Of a stretch of DNA of 64,000 nucleotides, positions 16,779 to 26,374 are shown in pieces. Made by a program: the position numbers and the translations under genes. The stretch spans positions 682,001 to 746,000 of the forward strand of contig NZ_JANUDY010000002.1 in the NCBI RefSeq assembly GCF_024809975.1, in the 5' to 3' direction. The notes under the pieces are model-generated. The model was not told the DNA's origin. It did no database searches and saw nothing but the letters and a program-made list of their open reading frames with translations. Position 1 is the first letter of the stretch; every line of letters starts with the position of its first letter. This stretch comes from Comamonas sp. BIGb0152 (GTDB taxonomy: Bacteria; Pseudomonadota; Gammaproteobacteria; Burkholderiales; Burkholderiaceae_C).

Positions 16779-17762
16779 ATGAAGCGTCGAGTTTTTTGTG
16801 CCACCGCCACCCTGGTTGCCAGCATCGGATTTGCCACCGCAGCTGCTGCGCAAACCAAATGGGATTTCGCTACCGCGTATGCGCCCTTTAACTTCCACTC
16901 CAAGAACAATGAACAATTCGTCAAGGATGTGGATGCTGCGACGGCCGGCAAACTCAAGATTACTCCCCATTTTGGTGCATCGCTTTTCAAGATGCCCGAA
17001 ATCAAGCGTGCGGTGCAAACCGGCAATGCCCAGATGGGTGAATTCTTTTTGGTGAGTTTCCAAAACGAATCGCAGATCTTTGGCGTCGACGGACTGCCGT
17101 TTCTGGTGAGCAGCTATGAGCAGGCCTTCAAGCTCTACCAGGCCCAAAAGCCGGCGTTGCAAAAGCTGCTGGACAAACAAGGCCAGGTGCTGCTGTATTC
17201 GGTGGCCTGGCCACCCCAAGGCATCTACACCAAAAAGCCCATCAACTCGGTGGCGGACCTCAAGGGCATGAAATGGCGCGTCTACTCGCCCACCACCGCC
17301 CGCATCGGCGAGCTGATTGGTGCGCAACCTGCCACCGTGCAAGAGGCCGAGCTGTCCCAAGCACTTGCTACCGGCGTGGTCGATGGCCTGATTACCTCCA
17401 GCGCGACCGGCGCCGACAACAAGCTGTTCGAAAACCTGAAGTACTACTACAACGTGCAGGCCTGGATCCCCAAGAATGCGGTGACCGTGAGCAAGAAGGC
17501 CTTCAACGCGCTGGGCAAGCCAGAGCAGGAAGCGGTGCTCAAGGCCGCTGCCGCAGCCGAAGCGCGCGGCTGGAAGGAATCCCAGGAAGTCGATGCCAAG
17601 TCGCTGGCAACCTTGAAGCAAGGCGGCATGAGCATTGAGTTGCCATCGGCCCAACTCAAGGCAGACCTGGCCAAGGTGGGAGAGACCGTGGTCAAGGAAT
17701 GGACCGACAAGGCCGGCGCCGAAGGCAAAGCCATCCTGGACGCCTACCAGGCCTCCAAGTAA
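16779..17762 (+). CDS. dctP: TRAP transporter periplasmic substrate-binding protein (DctP/TAXI-like, DctP family)
   Basis: 327 residues from ATG at 16779, 8 nt after GAAGGAG; an in-frame ATG at 16758 lacks a ribosome site. A signal peptide (MKRRVFCATATLVASIGFATAAAAQ) precedes a DctP-fold protein with VQTGNAQMGEFFLVSFQNE and LKGMKWRVYSPTTARIGELIGAQP, where the family's conserved Arg binds the carboxylate of the ligand. The ligand is presumably a carboxylic acid and cannot be named from the sequence. It is the first gene of a complete DctPQM system. Confidence 0.9.
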   Translation: MKRRVFCATATLVASIGFATAAAAQTKWDFATAYAPFNFHSKNNEQFVKDVDAATAGKLKITPHFGASLFKMPEIKRAVQTGNAQMGEFFLVSFQNESQIFGVDGLPFLVSSYEQAFKLYQAQKPALQKLLDKQGQVLLYSVAWPPQGIYTKKPINSVADLKGMKWRVYSPTTARIGELIGAQPATVQEAELSQALATGVVDGLITSSATGADNKLFENLKYYYNVQAWIPKNAVTVSKKAFNALGKPEQEAVLKAAAAAEARGWKESQEVDAKSLATLKQGGMSIELPSAQLKADLAKVGETVVKEWTDKAGAEGKAILDAYQASK

Positions 17763-17838
17763 GCCAGGGCCTCCTCTCTATGCAGCCCGCCGGCATGGTC
17801 TTGGCGGGCTGCACAGTCAGCAACCTTTACTGCTTTGA

Positions 17839-18354
17839 ATGACAAGCATGCGCAAGCTATTAAATGGACTGTATGACGCCTCTGCCTGGCTGGCGGGGCT
17901 GTCAATGATCGGCATCCTCGTGATGGTGCTGCTCACCGTGGTGAGCCGGCTGGTGGGCTTCAGTGCCCCCGGCACCGATGCCTATGCCGGCTACGCGATG
18001 GCCGGAGCGGGCTTCATGGCCCTGGCCAGCACCCTCAAAAAGGGCGAGCACATCCGTGTCACCCTGTTGCTGGGGGCGCTCAAGGGCGCTGCCCTCAAGA
18101 CCATGGAGGTGATTGCGCTGGTTATCGCCACCGTGCTGTCAGGCTTTTTGGCGTTCTACGCCGCACGCCTGGTCTGGCAATCCTGGGAGATCGACGATAT
18201 CTCCGTGGGCATGGACGCCTCGCCGCTGTGGATTCCACAGCTTTTCATGGCACTGGGTACGCTGGTGTTTTTTATCGCCTTTTGCGACGAGCTGGTGCTG
18301 GAGCTGATGGGCAAACGCCAAGCTGTGGCCAAAGAGGATGCCCACCATGAATGA
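17839..18354 (+). CDS. dctQ: TRAP transporter small permease subunit
   Basis: 171 residues with four membrane segments, the standard DctQ topology, and the conserved KKGEHIRVTLLLG motif between segments two and three. ATG at 17839 is used; ATG at 17848 is an alternative three codons in. Its end overlaps the start of the large permease by 8 bp, indicating translational coupling. Confidence 0.88.
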   Translation: MTSMRKLLNGLYDASAWLAGLSMIGILVMVLLTVVSRLVGFSAPGTDAYAGYAMAGAGFMALASTLKKGEHIRVTLLLGALKGAALKTMEVIALVIATVLSGFLAFYAARLVWQSWEIDDISVGMDASPLWIPQLFMALGTLVFFIAFCDELVLELMGKRQAVAKEDAHHE

Positions 18355-19642
18355 AATTACCGCCAGCATTGCGCTGATCGTGGTGCTGCTGGCCCTGCTG
18401 GGCGGCGGCGTCTGGGTGGGTCTGACCCTGGCCGGTGTGGCCTGGTTCGGCATGGAGTTTTTCACCGCCCGTGCAGCCGGTGATGCGATGGCCATCACCA
18501 TCTGGGGCTCGGCCAGCAGCTGGACCTTGACGGCCCTGCCGCTGTTCGTCTGGATGGGCGAGATTCTCTACCGCACCAATCTGTCGGAGAGCATGTTCCG
18601 TGGCCTCGCGCCCTGGGTCAACCTGCTGCCCGGCCGCCTGCTGCACACCAATGTGATCGGCTGCACGATCTTTGCAGCGGTCTCCGGCTCCTCAGCCGCG
18701 ACCTGCGCCACCGTGGGCAAGATGAATGTGCCCGAGCTGATGAAGCGCGGCTACCCCGAGAACATGGTCATCGGCTCCCTGGGCGGCCCTGCCACCCTGG
18801 GCCTGCTGATTCCGCCATCGATCATCCTGATCGTCTACGGTGTGGCGGCTGAAATGTCGATCTCCAAGCTCTTCATGGCCGGCGTGCTGCCCGGCATCAT
18901 GCTGGCGCTGATGTTCAGCGGCTGGATCATCGTCTGGTCCCTGCTCAACCCCAGCAAGATCCCCAAGGCCGACAGCACCATGAGCTTCAAGCAAAAGCTC
19001 TACGAGTCACGCCACCTGATCCCGGTGGTGCTGCTGATCGCCTCGGTGATCGCCAGCATCTACTCGGGCATTGCCACGGCCACCGAAGCCGCTGCCATTG
19101 GCGTGCTGGGCTCGTTGATACTGTCTGCCGCGCAGGGTGCATTGACCTGGAAGAACTTCAAGGACTCGCTGTTTGGTGCCACGCGCCTGTACTGCATGAT
19201 CGCGCTGATCCTGGCCGGCGCCGCCTTCATGACCTTGTCCATGGGCTACATCGGTCTGCCACGCCAGCTGGCCGAATTCGTCGGCAGCCTGAACCTGTCG
19301 CCTGCGATGCTGATCATCGTGCTGGGTATCTTCTACATACTCATTGGCTGCTTCTTGGACGGTATCTCCACCATCGTGCTGACCATGGGTGTGGTGCTGC
19401 CTATCATCCAGGCCGCAGGTATCGATCCGCTGTGGTTTGGCATCTTCCTGGTGATCACCGTAGAGACTGCGCAGATCACGCCGCCGGTGGGCTTTAACCT
19501 GTTTGTGCTGCAAGGCATGACCGGCAAGCAGATCACCTACCTGGCCCGCGTCTGCGCACCCTACTTTGCACTGATGGTGTTGGCACTGGTGCTGCTCTGG
19601 TTCTTCCCCGAGATCGTTACCGTGTTGCCTAACAATATGTAA
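18347..19642 (+). CDS. dctM: TRAP transporter large permease subunit
   Basis: 431 residues from ATG at 18347, which has an AGAGG ribosome site at 9 nt and overlaps the dctQ stop; ATG at 18338 is possible. About twelve membrane segments and the DctM motifs FAAVSGSSAATCATVGKM, GSLGGPATLGLLIPPSIILIVYG and ITPPVGFNLFVLQG are intact. It forms the sodium-coupled carboxylate importer with the two preceding genes. A terminator follows. Confidence 0.93.
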   Translation: MNEITASIALIVVLLALLGGGVWVGLTLAGVAWFGMEFFTARAAGDAMAITIWGSASSWTLTALPLFVWMGEILYRTNLSESMFRGLAPWVNLLPGRLLHTNVIGCTIFAAVSGSSAATCATVGKMNVPELMKRGYPENMVIGSLGGPATLGLLIPPSIILIVYGVAAEMSISKLFMAGVLPGIMLALMFSGWIIVWSLLNPSKIPKADSTMSFKQKLYESRHLIPVVLLIASVIASIYSGIATATEAAAIGVLGSLILSAAQGALTWKNFKDSLFGATRLYCMIALILAGAAFMTLSMGYIGLPRQLAEFVGSLNLSPAMLIIVLGIFYILIGCFLDGISTIVLTMGVVLPIIQAAGIDPLWFGIFLVITVETAQITPPVGFNLFVLQGMTGKQITYLARVCAPYFALMVLALVLLWFFPEIVTVLPNNM

Positions 19643-19666
19643 GCCCTGCGTTCCAGGCATTGCACT

Positions 19667-19695
19667 AACCGGTTGCCTCGGCAGCCGGTTTTTTT
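19667..19695 (+). terminator. Rho-independent terminator of the TRAP operon
   Basis: AACCGGTTGCC and GGCAGCCGGTT form a near-perfect stem with a 2-nt centre, followed by seven T. Confidence 0.9.
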
Positions 19696-19736
19696 ATGCC
19701 TGGCCCCAATGCGCCTGCACAACGGTACAAGGGTCT

Positions 19737-20627
19737 TCAGCACATCAGCAGCGCCTGCTGCTCCTGCACCGTCGCCTGCAAAAAGCGCCACACCACCTGG
19801 ATGCCGGGCACCGAGCGCAGCTCGGGCGGCATGGACATCCAGAAGGTGCGGGTGAACTGGGCCTGCTCGGGCAGCACGCGCTGCAATAAGGGATCTTTGT
19901 CGGCCAAAAAGCCCGGCAGCACCCCCAGGCCTGCGCCAGTACGCACAGCGGTGTACTGCGCCAGAATGCTGGTGCTGCGAAAGCTAAAACGCTGGGGCGC
20001 ACTCAGGCTGTCGAGAAACTGCAGCTCCTTGGTAAACAACTGGTCATCCACATAATGCACAAAGCGGTGGCTGGCCAGGCCCTCAGTCGCGGTGATCAGC
20101 GGGTGGCGCGCCAGGTATTCGCGCTGGCCATACAGGTACAGCCGGTACTCGGTCAGGCGGCTGGTCACGACGGTATCGCGCACGGGGCGATCGAGCGAGA
20201 TGACAATATCGGCCTCGCGGCGCGAGAGCTGCAGCATGCGCGGCACGGCCAGCAAATCTATGGTGAGCAAGGGATAGCGCTGGGCCAGCAAGGCCAGGTG
20301 CTTGGCCAGCACCTGGGTACCAAAGCCTTCGGTCACGCCGATGCGCACCACGCCGCTGGGGGTTTCGGCATTTTGGCTGGCCGCAATGGGCGCGATACCC
20401 CGCGCAATCTGGTCCATGGCCTCGGCACGCGGCTGCAGCTGGCGGCCGGCATCGGTCAGCTTGTAGCCGCTGCCCTCGCGGGTGAACAAGGTGGCGCCGA
20501 GCTGCTTTTCCAGCGCCTGGATGCGGCGCGATACGGTGGTGTGCTCCACGCCCAGCGCCTTGGCGGCGCCTACCAAGGTGCCCGCCTGCACCAAGGCCCA
20601 GAAAAAGCGCAAATGATCCCAATCCAT
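19737..20627 (-). CDS. LysR-family transcriptional regulator
   Basis: 296 residues from ATG at 20625-20627 (MDWDHLRFFWALVQAGTLVG); the upstream ATG adds an unlikely extension. The winged helix-turn-helix contains AAKALGVEHTTVSRRIQALEKQLG, and the rest is a substrate-binding effector domain. This subgroup, with HTTVSRRI, is common in proteobacteria, often next to amino acid or aldehyde catabolism genes. It is followed upstream by the cycA-like permease on the same strand and might regulate it or the mmsA cluster; that is only an inference from position. Confidence 0.88.
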   Translation of the reverse strand: MDWDHLRFFWALVQAGTLVGAAKALGVEHTTVSRRIQALEKQLGATLFTREGSGYKLTDAGRQLQPRAEAMDQIARGIAPIAASQNAETPSGVVRIGVTEGFGTQVLAKHLALLAQRYPLLTIDLLAVPRMLQLSRREADIVISLDRPVRDTVVTSRLTEYRLYLYGQREYLARHPLITATEGLASHRFVHYVDDQLFTKELQFLDSLSAPQRFSFRSTSILAQYTAVRTGAGLGVLPGFLADKDPLLQRVLPEQAQFTRTFWMSMPPELRSVPGIQVVWRFLQATVQEQQALLMC

Positions 20628-20720
20628 GCCAGCCCCTTGTCGATGATGCACAGCATTATTGTGCAAATTTGCAACATCGGGGCCGCTGCATGGCGCGCAT
20701 GGCGCGGCTACTACGTCACA

Positions 20721-22124
20721 TCAAGCCAGTTTGGCGCGCCGGCGTTGCCAGGCATAGGCCAGGCCCAGCAGCACAAACCAGGCTGGCGTGGCGATGAGCG
20801 CTTGGCGGGTGTCCAGCTCCAGGGTGAGCAGCACCAGCACCGCGGCAAAAAACGCCAGGCACACCCAGCACATGAACACACCACCGGGCATGCGGTAGTG
20901 GGATGCGCGGTGCAGCGCAGGCCGCTGCTTGCGGTAGCTGATATAGGACAGCAGGATCAGCGACCAGACAAACATGAACAGGATGGCCGAGACGGTAGTG
21001 ACCAGGGTAAAGGCCTCCACCAGGTTGGGGATGACCCACATCATGAAAGCGCCGCCCAGCAAGCAGACGCAGGAGAACAACAAGCCACGCGACGGCACGC
21101 TGCTGGCCGAAAGCTTGCCAAACGAGCGCGGTGCATCGCCCTTGAGCGCCAGGCCGTAGAGCATGCGGCTGGTAGAGAACACGCCGCTGTTGGCCGACGA
21201 GGCGGCCGAGGTCAACACCACAAAATTGATCACGCTGGCCGCAGCCGGCAAGCCGGCGAGCACAAACAGTTCCACAAACGGACTCTTGCTGGGCACCACA
21301 TCGCGCCAGGGGGTGACTGCCATGATGGCGATCAGCGCGCAGACGTAGAAGATGATGATGCGAATCGGGATGGAATTGATGGCACGCGGCAGGGTGCGGT
21401 GCGGGTCCTTGGCCTCGGCGGCGGTGGTGCCGACCAGCTCAATCCCGACAAAGGCAAACACCGCTATCTGGAAGCCGGCGAAAAAGCCCATGGCCCCATG
21501 GGGGAACAGCCCCCCGTCATTCCAGAGGTTGGCCAGGCTGGCCTGGCGCCCGGATGGCGAGCTAAAGCCGGTGCTGACCATGTACAGGCCCGTGCCCACC
21601 AGGGCGACGATGGCCACAATCTTGATCATGGCAAACCAGAACTCAACCTCGCCAAACAGCTTGACCGTGAGCAAGTTGAGCGACAGCAGCACCGCCACAC
21701 AGGCAATCGCCGGTGCCCACTGCGGCAAATCAGGCCACCAGAACTGGGCATAGGCTGAGATCGCAATCACATCGGCGATGCCGGTGATGACCCAGCAGAA
21801 CCAGTAGGTCCAGCCGGTAAAAAAGCCGGCCCAAGGGCCCAGCAGGTCGTCCGAGAAATCAATGAAGGACTTGTACTGCAGGTTGGACAGCAGCAACTCG
21901 CCCATAGCCCGCATCACAAAGAACAGCATGATGCCGATGATGGCGTAGACCAGCACGATGGACGGGCCCGCCAGGCTGATGGTTTTGCCCGAGCCCATGA
22001 AGAGCCCCGTGCCGATGGCGCCACCGATGGCGATCAGCTGGATATGGCGGTTGCTGAGATTGCGTTGGAGATCGTCGGTGCCAGGCTCGGCCCCCGATTG
22101 CTCCGCTGGGGCCTGTTTGCTCAT
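20721..22124 (-). CDS. cycA: Amino acid permease, CycA type (D-serine/D-alanine/glycine)
   Basis: 467 residues with twelve membrane segments. The APC-family start LQRNLSNRHIQLIAIGGAIGTGLFMGSGKTISLAGPS is intact, as are the KFWFAMIK-like segment (FGEVEFWFAMIKIVAIVALVGTGL) and the conserved glutamate in FAFVGIELVGTTAAEAKDP. The closest match I recall is CycA, a proton symporter for D-alanine, D-serine and glycine, but other small neutral amino acids are possible. Its 131-bp leader can form three consecutive hairpins (see 22167-22225). Confidence 0.85.
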   Translation of the reverse strand: MSKQAPAEQSGAEPGTDDLQRNLSNRHIQLIAIGGAIGTGLFMGSGKTISLAGPSIVLVYAIIGIMLFFVMRAMGELLLSNLQYKSFIDFSDDLLGPWAGFFTGWTYWFCWVITGIADVIAISAYAQFWWPDLPQWAPAIACVAVLLSLNLLTVKLFGEVEFWFAMIKIVAIVALVGTGLYMVSTGFSSPSGRQASLANLWNDGGLFPHGAMGFFAGFQIAVFAFVGIELVGTTAAEAKDPHRTLPRAINSIPIRIIIFYVCALIAIMAVTPWRDVVPSKSPFVELFVLAGLPAAASVINFVVLTSAASSANSGVFSTSRMLYGLALKGDAPRSFGKLSASSVPSRGLLFSCVCLLGGAFMMWVIPNLVEAFTLVTTVSAILFMFVWSLILLSYISYRKQRPALHRASHYRMPGGVFMCWVCLAFFAAVLVLLTLELDTRQALIATPAWFVLLGLAYAWQRRRAKLA

Positions 22125-22166
22125 GGGATAAAGCGCAGTACGTTAGCGAAAAAGACAGTGCGCTCT

Positions 22167-22225
22167 CCCAGCTAAGACTGGGACGCACCGCGAAGGTGCG
22201 CAAGGATAAAACAGGGTTTGCCCTG
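22167..22225 (-). ncRNA. Structured 5' leader of cycA (three stem-loops)
   Basis: Read on the minus strand three perfect short hairpins follow each other: CAGGG-CAAA-CCCTG, CGCACC-TTCGC-GGTGCG and CCCAG-TCTTAG-CTGGG. They end 42 bp before the cycA start. The glycine riboswitch is an obvious comparison for a glycine permease, but the consensus core is not clearly present. It may be a regulatory leader of another kind or simply local structure. Confidence 0.35.
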
Positions 22226-22255
22226 AGAAAGGCAAAAGGTTATTTTGTTGCGCAA

Positions 22256-22861
22256 CTAATTGTGCAGCACCACCAGCTTGCCGCCCACCTTTTGCGCCAA
22301 GGCCTGCAAAGGCGCGACAGCGCTGGTTTCCAGCACCGACAGCGGATAGCAGTCGCTCTCGATATCGATGCTAACAAGGCTCAGGCCCTGGCTGCGCAGA
22401 TAGTCGCCCGCTTCCAGCAAGGCATCGTGGCCCAAGGCGGCGCTGCCCGCCAAGGCCTGCAAGGGCAGCGCGCGCTGCTGCACGGCTTTAAGCTGCTGCA
22501 GCGCCCAGATGGCATCGTCCATGTTCAGTTTCCAATCCAGCTCGTAGTTCTGGCCACGCCACTGCAGGCCCTCGACCAGTGCCAGCCAAGGCGTGACATG
22601 CGCCGGCTCGTTCATACCGCGGTTGGCCAACTCTGCGGCAAAGCGGTCCAGATACTGCGCGGGATGCTCCAGTGCCTGCTGCACCTCGCCCCACAAGCCC
22701 TGTGCATCGTCAGGCACCAGCGCTTGGGCGAAGGCCATACACAGTGCTTGCCAATCCTGCGTGGTGACGGCGGCGACAGCCGGCGGTTCCGAGGCGAGCG
22801 GAGCCGCCGCCGCTGCCGCTTTGCCACCCAGTAACTGACCTAGCTTGTCGAAAAAACCCAT
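22256..22861 (-). CDS. Conserved hypothetical protein (DUF6630-like)
   Basis: 201 residues from ATG at 22859-22861, 4 nt after AGGAGGTGG; longer in-frame starts lack a ribosome site. An Ala-rich linker (about residues 14-30) precedes a globular part with [24 protein letters not shown] and a C-terminal [12 protein letters not shown] segment. I associate this with the DUF6630 family, from memory and with moderate certainty. Function unknown, probably cytoplasmic. It is divergent from mmsA across a 200-bp region with repeated ATGTGCA motifs. Confidence 0.7.
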   Translation of the reverse strand: MGFFDKLGQLLGGKAAAAAAPLASEPPAVAAVTTQDWQALCMAFAQALVPDDAQGLWGEVQQALEHPAQYLDRFAAELANRGMNEPAHVTPWLALVEGLQWRGQNYELDWKLNMDDAIWALQQLKAVQQRALPLQALAGSAALGHDALLEAGDYLRSQGLSLVSIDIESDCYPLSVLETSAVAPLQALAQKVGGKLVVLHN

Positions 22862-22921
22862 GGCCACCTCCTTGGAAAATGCACGCCAAGCAGTATGCAC
22901 CCAGGTCTTCGCCGCCGCCAA

Positions 22922-22991
22922 ATGTGCACAGCTGCACAGCCCATGTGCAGCCAACCTCTTGTCTGGGCGATTGCGCACATCTACCATGTGC
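22922..22991. promoter_or_regulatory. Cluster of ATGTGC repeats between divergent genes (candidate operators)
   Basis: TGTGCA-4nt-TGCACA occurs at 22923-22938, ATGTGC again at 22953, and GCACAT-5nt-ATGTGC at 22975-22991. The cluster lies 70-140 bp upstream of mmsA. Such repeated half sites are typical of a regulator-binding region; the regulator is unknown. Confidence 0.4.
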
Positions 22992-23061
22992 ATCAACGGT
23001 GCGCTGCCTGCCTGCAGCCTGCCGCGGCTCTTTCGTTACCCCGATTCCCAGGAGACAAAAT

Positions 23062-24585
23062 ATGAACGCACCGCAATCCACCAGCACCTTGGCGCCAACG
23101 GTCAAGCTGTTGATCAACGGCCAACTGGTCGAATCCAAGACCACGCAATGGCGTGACGTGGTCAACCCCGCCACGCAGCAGGTGCTGGCCCGCGTGCCCT
23201 ATGCCACGCCGGAAGAAATCAACGCCGCCGTGGCCAATGCCAAAGAAGCGTTCAAAACCTGGAAGAAGACGCCCATCGGCGCACGCGCCCGCATCTTCCT
23301 CAAGCTCCAGCAGCTGATCCGCGAAAACATGAAAGAGCTGGCCGCCATCCTGACGGCCGAGCAAGGCAAGACCCTGCCAGATGCCGAAGGTGATGTGTTC
23401 CGTGGCCTGGAAGTGGTTGAACATGCCGCCAACATCGGCTCGCTGCAGCTGGGTGAGCTGGCCAACAATGTGGCCAATGGCGTCGATACCTATACCTTGA
23501 ACCAGCCCCTGGGTGTCTGCGCCGGCATCACACCCTTCAACTTCCCGGCGATGATTCCGCTGTGGATGTTCCCGATGGCGATTGCCACGGGCAACACCTT
23601 TGTGCTCAAGCCCTCCGAGCAAGACCCGATGGTGACCATGCGCCTGTGCGAGTTGGCGCTGGAAGCCGGCGTGCCCCCTGGCGTGCTGAACGTGATCCAC
23701 GGCGGCGAAGACGCCGTCAACGCCATCTGCGACCACCCCGATATCAAGGCCATCAGCTTTGTCGGCTCGACCAAGGTCGGCACCCATGTCTACAACCGCG
23801 CGTCGCTCAACGGCAAGCGCGTGCAGTGCATGATGGGCGCCAAGAACCACGCCATCGTGCTGCCTGACTGCAACAAAGAGCAGTCGCTCAACGCTTTGGC
23901 GGGTGCCGCATTTGGCGCCGCTGGCCAGCGCTGCATGGCCTTGTCGGTGGTGGTGCTGGTGGGCGAGGCCCAAAAATGGATCCCAGATCTGGTCGAAAAA
24001 GCCAAGACCTTGAAGGTGTCTGCCGGCACTGAGGCCGGTACCGATGTGGGCCCGGTCGTGTCCTGCCAAGCCCTGTCGCGGGTGGAAAGCCTGATCGAGC
24101 GCGGCATTGCCGACGGCGCCAAGCTGGAGCTCGATGGCCGCAAGCCCGCCGTCACAGGTTTCGAGAAGGGCAACTTTGTCGGCCCTACCGTTTTCTCCGG
24201 CGTCAAGCCCGGCATGGCCATCTATGACCAGGAGGTCTTTGGCCCCGTGCTCTGCATCGCCGAAGCGGCCGATATCGATGAAGCCATCGCCTTCATCAAC
24301 GCCAACCCCAACGGCAACGGCACGGCCATCTTCACGCAAAGCGGCGCCGCCGCACGCAAGTTCCAGGAAGAGATCGATGTCGGCCAGATCGGCATCAATG
24401 TGCCCATCCCTGTGCCAGTGCCGCTGTTCTCGTTCACCGGCAGCCGCGCTTCCAAGCTCGGCGACCTGGGCCCTTACGGCAAGCAAGTCGTGATGTTCTA
24501 CACACAGACCAAGACGGTCACGGCCCGCTGGTTTGACGACAGCACCATCTCGCACGGCGTGAACACCACCATCAGCCTGAAGTAA
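23062..24585 (+). CDS. mmsA: Methylmalonate-semialdehyde dehydrogenase (CoA-acylating)
   Basis: 507 residues from ATG at 23062, 7 nt after AGGAGA. It is an aldehyde dehydrogenase with MmsA-specific features: [69 protein letters not shown] (nucleophilic Cys), and [24 protein letters not shown]. It converts methylmalonate semialdehyde to propionyl-CoA in valine catabolism. The acyl-CoA dehydrogenase and mmsB genes downstream support this. A terminator follows the gene. Confidence 0.95.
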   Translation: MNAPQSTSTLAPTVKLLINGQLVESKTTQWRDVVNPATQQVLARVPYATPEEINAAVANAKEAFKTWKKTPIGARARIFLKLQQLIRENMKELAAILTAEQGKTLPDAEGDVFRGLEVVEHAANIGSLQLGELANNVANGVDTYTLNQPLGVCAGITPFNFPAMIPLWMFPMAIATGNTFVLKPSEQDPMVTMRLCELALEAGVPPGVLNVIHGGEDAVNAICDHPDIKAISFVGSTKVGTHVYNRASLNGKRVQCMMGAKNHAIVLPDCNKEQSLNALAGAAFGAAGQRCMALSVVVLVGEAQKWIPDLVEKAKTLKVSAGTEAGTDVGPVVSCQALSRVESLIERGIADGAKLELDGRKPAVTGFEKGNFVGPTVFSGVKPGMAIYDQEVFGPVLCIAEAADIDEAIAFINANPNGNGTAIFTQSGAAARKFQEEIDVGQIGINVPIPVPVPLFSFTGSRASKLGDLGPYGKQVVMFYTQTKTVTARWFDDSTISHGVNTTISLK

Positions 24586-24592
24586 GCCCAAT

Positions 24593-24628
24593 ACAGCGGC
24601 GGCCCTTTGCTGGGCTGCCGCTGTTTTT
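24593..24628 (+). terminator. Rho-independent terminator of mmsA
   Basis: ACAGCGGC-g-GCCC pairs with GGGC-t-GCCGCTGT around a 6-nt loop, followed by five T. Confidence 0.85.
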
Positions 24629-24634
24629 GCGGCG

Positions 24635-25072
24635 ATGATCGCAGGTATGGCTCTTTCATTTCCATCCCGCCCAGCGCTGCTGGCTCTGTTTTTTGCAGCC
24701 TCGGCTGCCCTCGCCCCACAGTGCGCGCTCGCCCAAGCGGGCGCTACCTGCGTGAGCGGCGGCAGCACCGAGCAGACCAATGCCTGCGCTGTGCAGGCCT
24801 TTCAGCAGGCCGATACCGACAACAACATCCTGTATGGCGATGTCATGCGCATTCTCTCGGCCCACGAGCGCCCTGCCCTGCGCCGCAACCAGAATGACTG
24901 GATACGCCAGCGCGCGGCCAACTGCAAAAAGCAGCAGGCCGCGCACGAGGCCCAGCCCGACTGGCCGCGTCGCTACCACGAATGCCTGGTGGCCGAAATT
25001 GGCAAGCGCAAGCAGGAGTTGATGGTCTGGCTGCATGAAGGCCCGCCGCCCGAGGCTTTGCAGAAACCATAG
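24635..25072 (+). CDS. Exported LprI-like (DUF1311) protein
   Basis: 145 residues. Signal peptide about residues 1-35 (ending LAPQCALAQA), then a small helical domain with four cysteines in the LprI/DUF1311 pattern (SGGSTEQTNACAVQAF, RQRAANCKKQQA, YHECLVAEIGKRKQEL). In mycobacteria LprI inhibits lysozyme; many bacterial relatives have unknown roles. ATG at 24647 is an alternative start. It sits between mmsA and the acyl-CoA dehydrogenase but begins after the mmsA terminator. Confidence 0.75.
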   Translation: MIAGMALSFPSRPALLALFFAASAALAPQCALAQAGATCVSGGSTEQTNACAVQAFQQADTDNNILYGDVMRILSAHERPALRRNQNDWIRQRAANCKKQQAAHEAQPDWPRRYHECLVAEIGKRKQELMVWLHEGPPPEALQKP

Positions 25073-25178
25073 CCAGCCGCGTTGCTGTAGCACAGCAAGC
25101 GCACGGTAAAAAACAAAAACGGCAGTGCCAGGGCCCCCGCCCCCGGCACCCCCGCATAAAAGACAGGAGACACCAGCC

Positions 25179-26345
25179 ATGGATTTCGAGCTTTCAGAAG
25201 ACCAACGCGCCTTTGCCGATACCGCACGCGCCTTTGCCCAGGCGGAGCTGGCCCCACATGCCGCACACTGGGATGCCGAAGCCGTCTTTCCCCGCGAAGC
25301 CATTGCAAAAGCCGGCGAGCTGGGCTTTTGCGGCCTGTATGCGCCGGAGAACGCCGGCGGCCTGGCACTGCCCCGGCTCGATGCCACCTTGGTGTTCGAG
25401 GAGCTGGCAGCCATCGACCCCTCGACCACCGCCTTTATCTCCATCCACAACATGGCGACCTGGATGCTGGGCACCTGGGCCAGCGATGCGGTGCGTGCCG
25501 AATGGGGCGAACAGCTCAGCAGCGGCCAAAAGCTGGCCAGCTACTGCCTGACCGAGCCCGGTGCCGGCTCGGACGCCGCCTCGCTCAAAACCCGGGCCGA
25601 GCTGGTGGGCCATGACTACGTCATCAACGGCAGCAAGGCCTTTATCAGCGGGGCCGGCGCCACCGACATGCTGGTGTTGATGGCACGCACGGGCGACGCG
25701 CAATCGGGCGCCTCGGGCATCAGCGCCTTTGCCGTGCCCGCGCACTTAGAGGGCATCAGCTACGGCAAGAAAGAAGAAAAAATGGGCTGGAACAGCCAGC
25801 CCACCCGCACCATCAGCTTTGACAACGTACGCATCCCCGCCAACCACCTGCTGGGCCGCGAGGGTGAGGGCTTCAAGATTGCGATGAAGGGCCTGGACGG
25901 CGGGCGGATCAACATCGCCACCTGCTCAGTGGGCGCCGCCCAAGGCGCCCTCACCCAGGCGCAGCGCTATATGCAGGAGCGCAAGCAGTTTGGCAAGCCG
26001 ATTGCCAGCTTTCAGGCCCTGCAGTTCAAGCTGGCTGACATGGCCACCGAGCTGGTTGCCGCGCGCCAGATGGTGCGCCTGGCCGCCAGCAAGCTCGATG
26101 CCGGCGCGCGCGATGCCTCCACCTACTGCGCGATGGCCAAGCGCTTTGCGACAGACGCCGGCTTCCATGTCTGCAACGAAGCACTGCAGCTGCACGGCGG
26201 CTACGGCTATATTCGCGAGTACCCGCTTGAGCGCCTTCTGCGCGACGCCCGGGTACACCAGATTCTGGAAGGCACCAACGAGATCATGCGGGTCATCATC
26301 GCCCGGCGCATGCTCGATGGGGATGCGCCAGAGGCCATCCGCTAA
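25179..26345 (+). CDS. Acyl-CoA dehydrogenase, probable isobutyryl-CoA dehydrogenase
   Basis: 388 residues from ATG at 25179, preceded by CAGGAG; the in-frame ATG at 25125 adds a Pro-rich tail with no family match. The acyl-CoA dehydrogenase fold is complete: YCLTEPGAGSDAASLKT (FAD and substrate loop), GLDGGRINIATCSVGAAQGAL, LQLHGGYGYIREYPLERLLRD and the catalytic Glu in QILEGTNEIMRV. The position between mmsA and mmsB points to isobutyryl-CoA oxidation in valine degradation. A short-chain or 2-methylbutyryl substrate is the alternative. Confidence 0.88.
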   Translation: MDFELSEDQRAFADTARAFAQAELAPHAAHWDAEAVFPREAIAKAGELGFCGLYAPENAGGLALPRLDATLVFEELAAIDPSTTAFISIHNMATWMLGTWASDAVRAEWGEQLSSGQKLASYCLTEPGAGSDAASLKTRAELVGHDYVINGSKAFISGAGATDMLVLMARTGDAQSGASGISAFAVPAHLEGISYGKKEEKMGWNSQPTRTISFDNVRIPANHLLGREGEGFKIAMKGLDGGRINIATCSVGAAQGALTQAQRYMQERKQFGKPIASFQALQFKLADMATELVAARQMVRLAASKLDAGARDASTYCAMAKRFATDAGFHVCNEALQLHGGYGYIREYPLERLLRDARVHQILEGTNEIMRVIIARRMLDGDAPEAIR

Positions 26346-26374
26346 GCCCCCCTGTTCTCAAGGTATCCCCACCC

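Noticed and set aside
22125-22255. Glycine riboswitch for cycA
   Set aside because: The gene makes it tempting and some GGAGAG- and GCAAA-like pieces occur, but the order and conserved core are not met on the minus strand. Kept only as a structured leader.
22993-24780. 595-codon open frame on the minus strand
   Set aside because: Antisense to mmsA; no recognisable domain.
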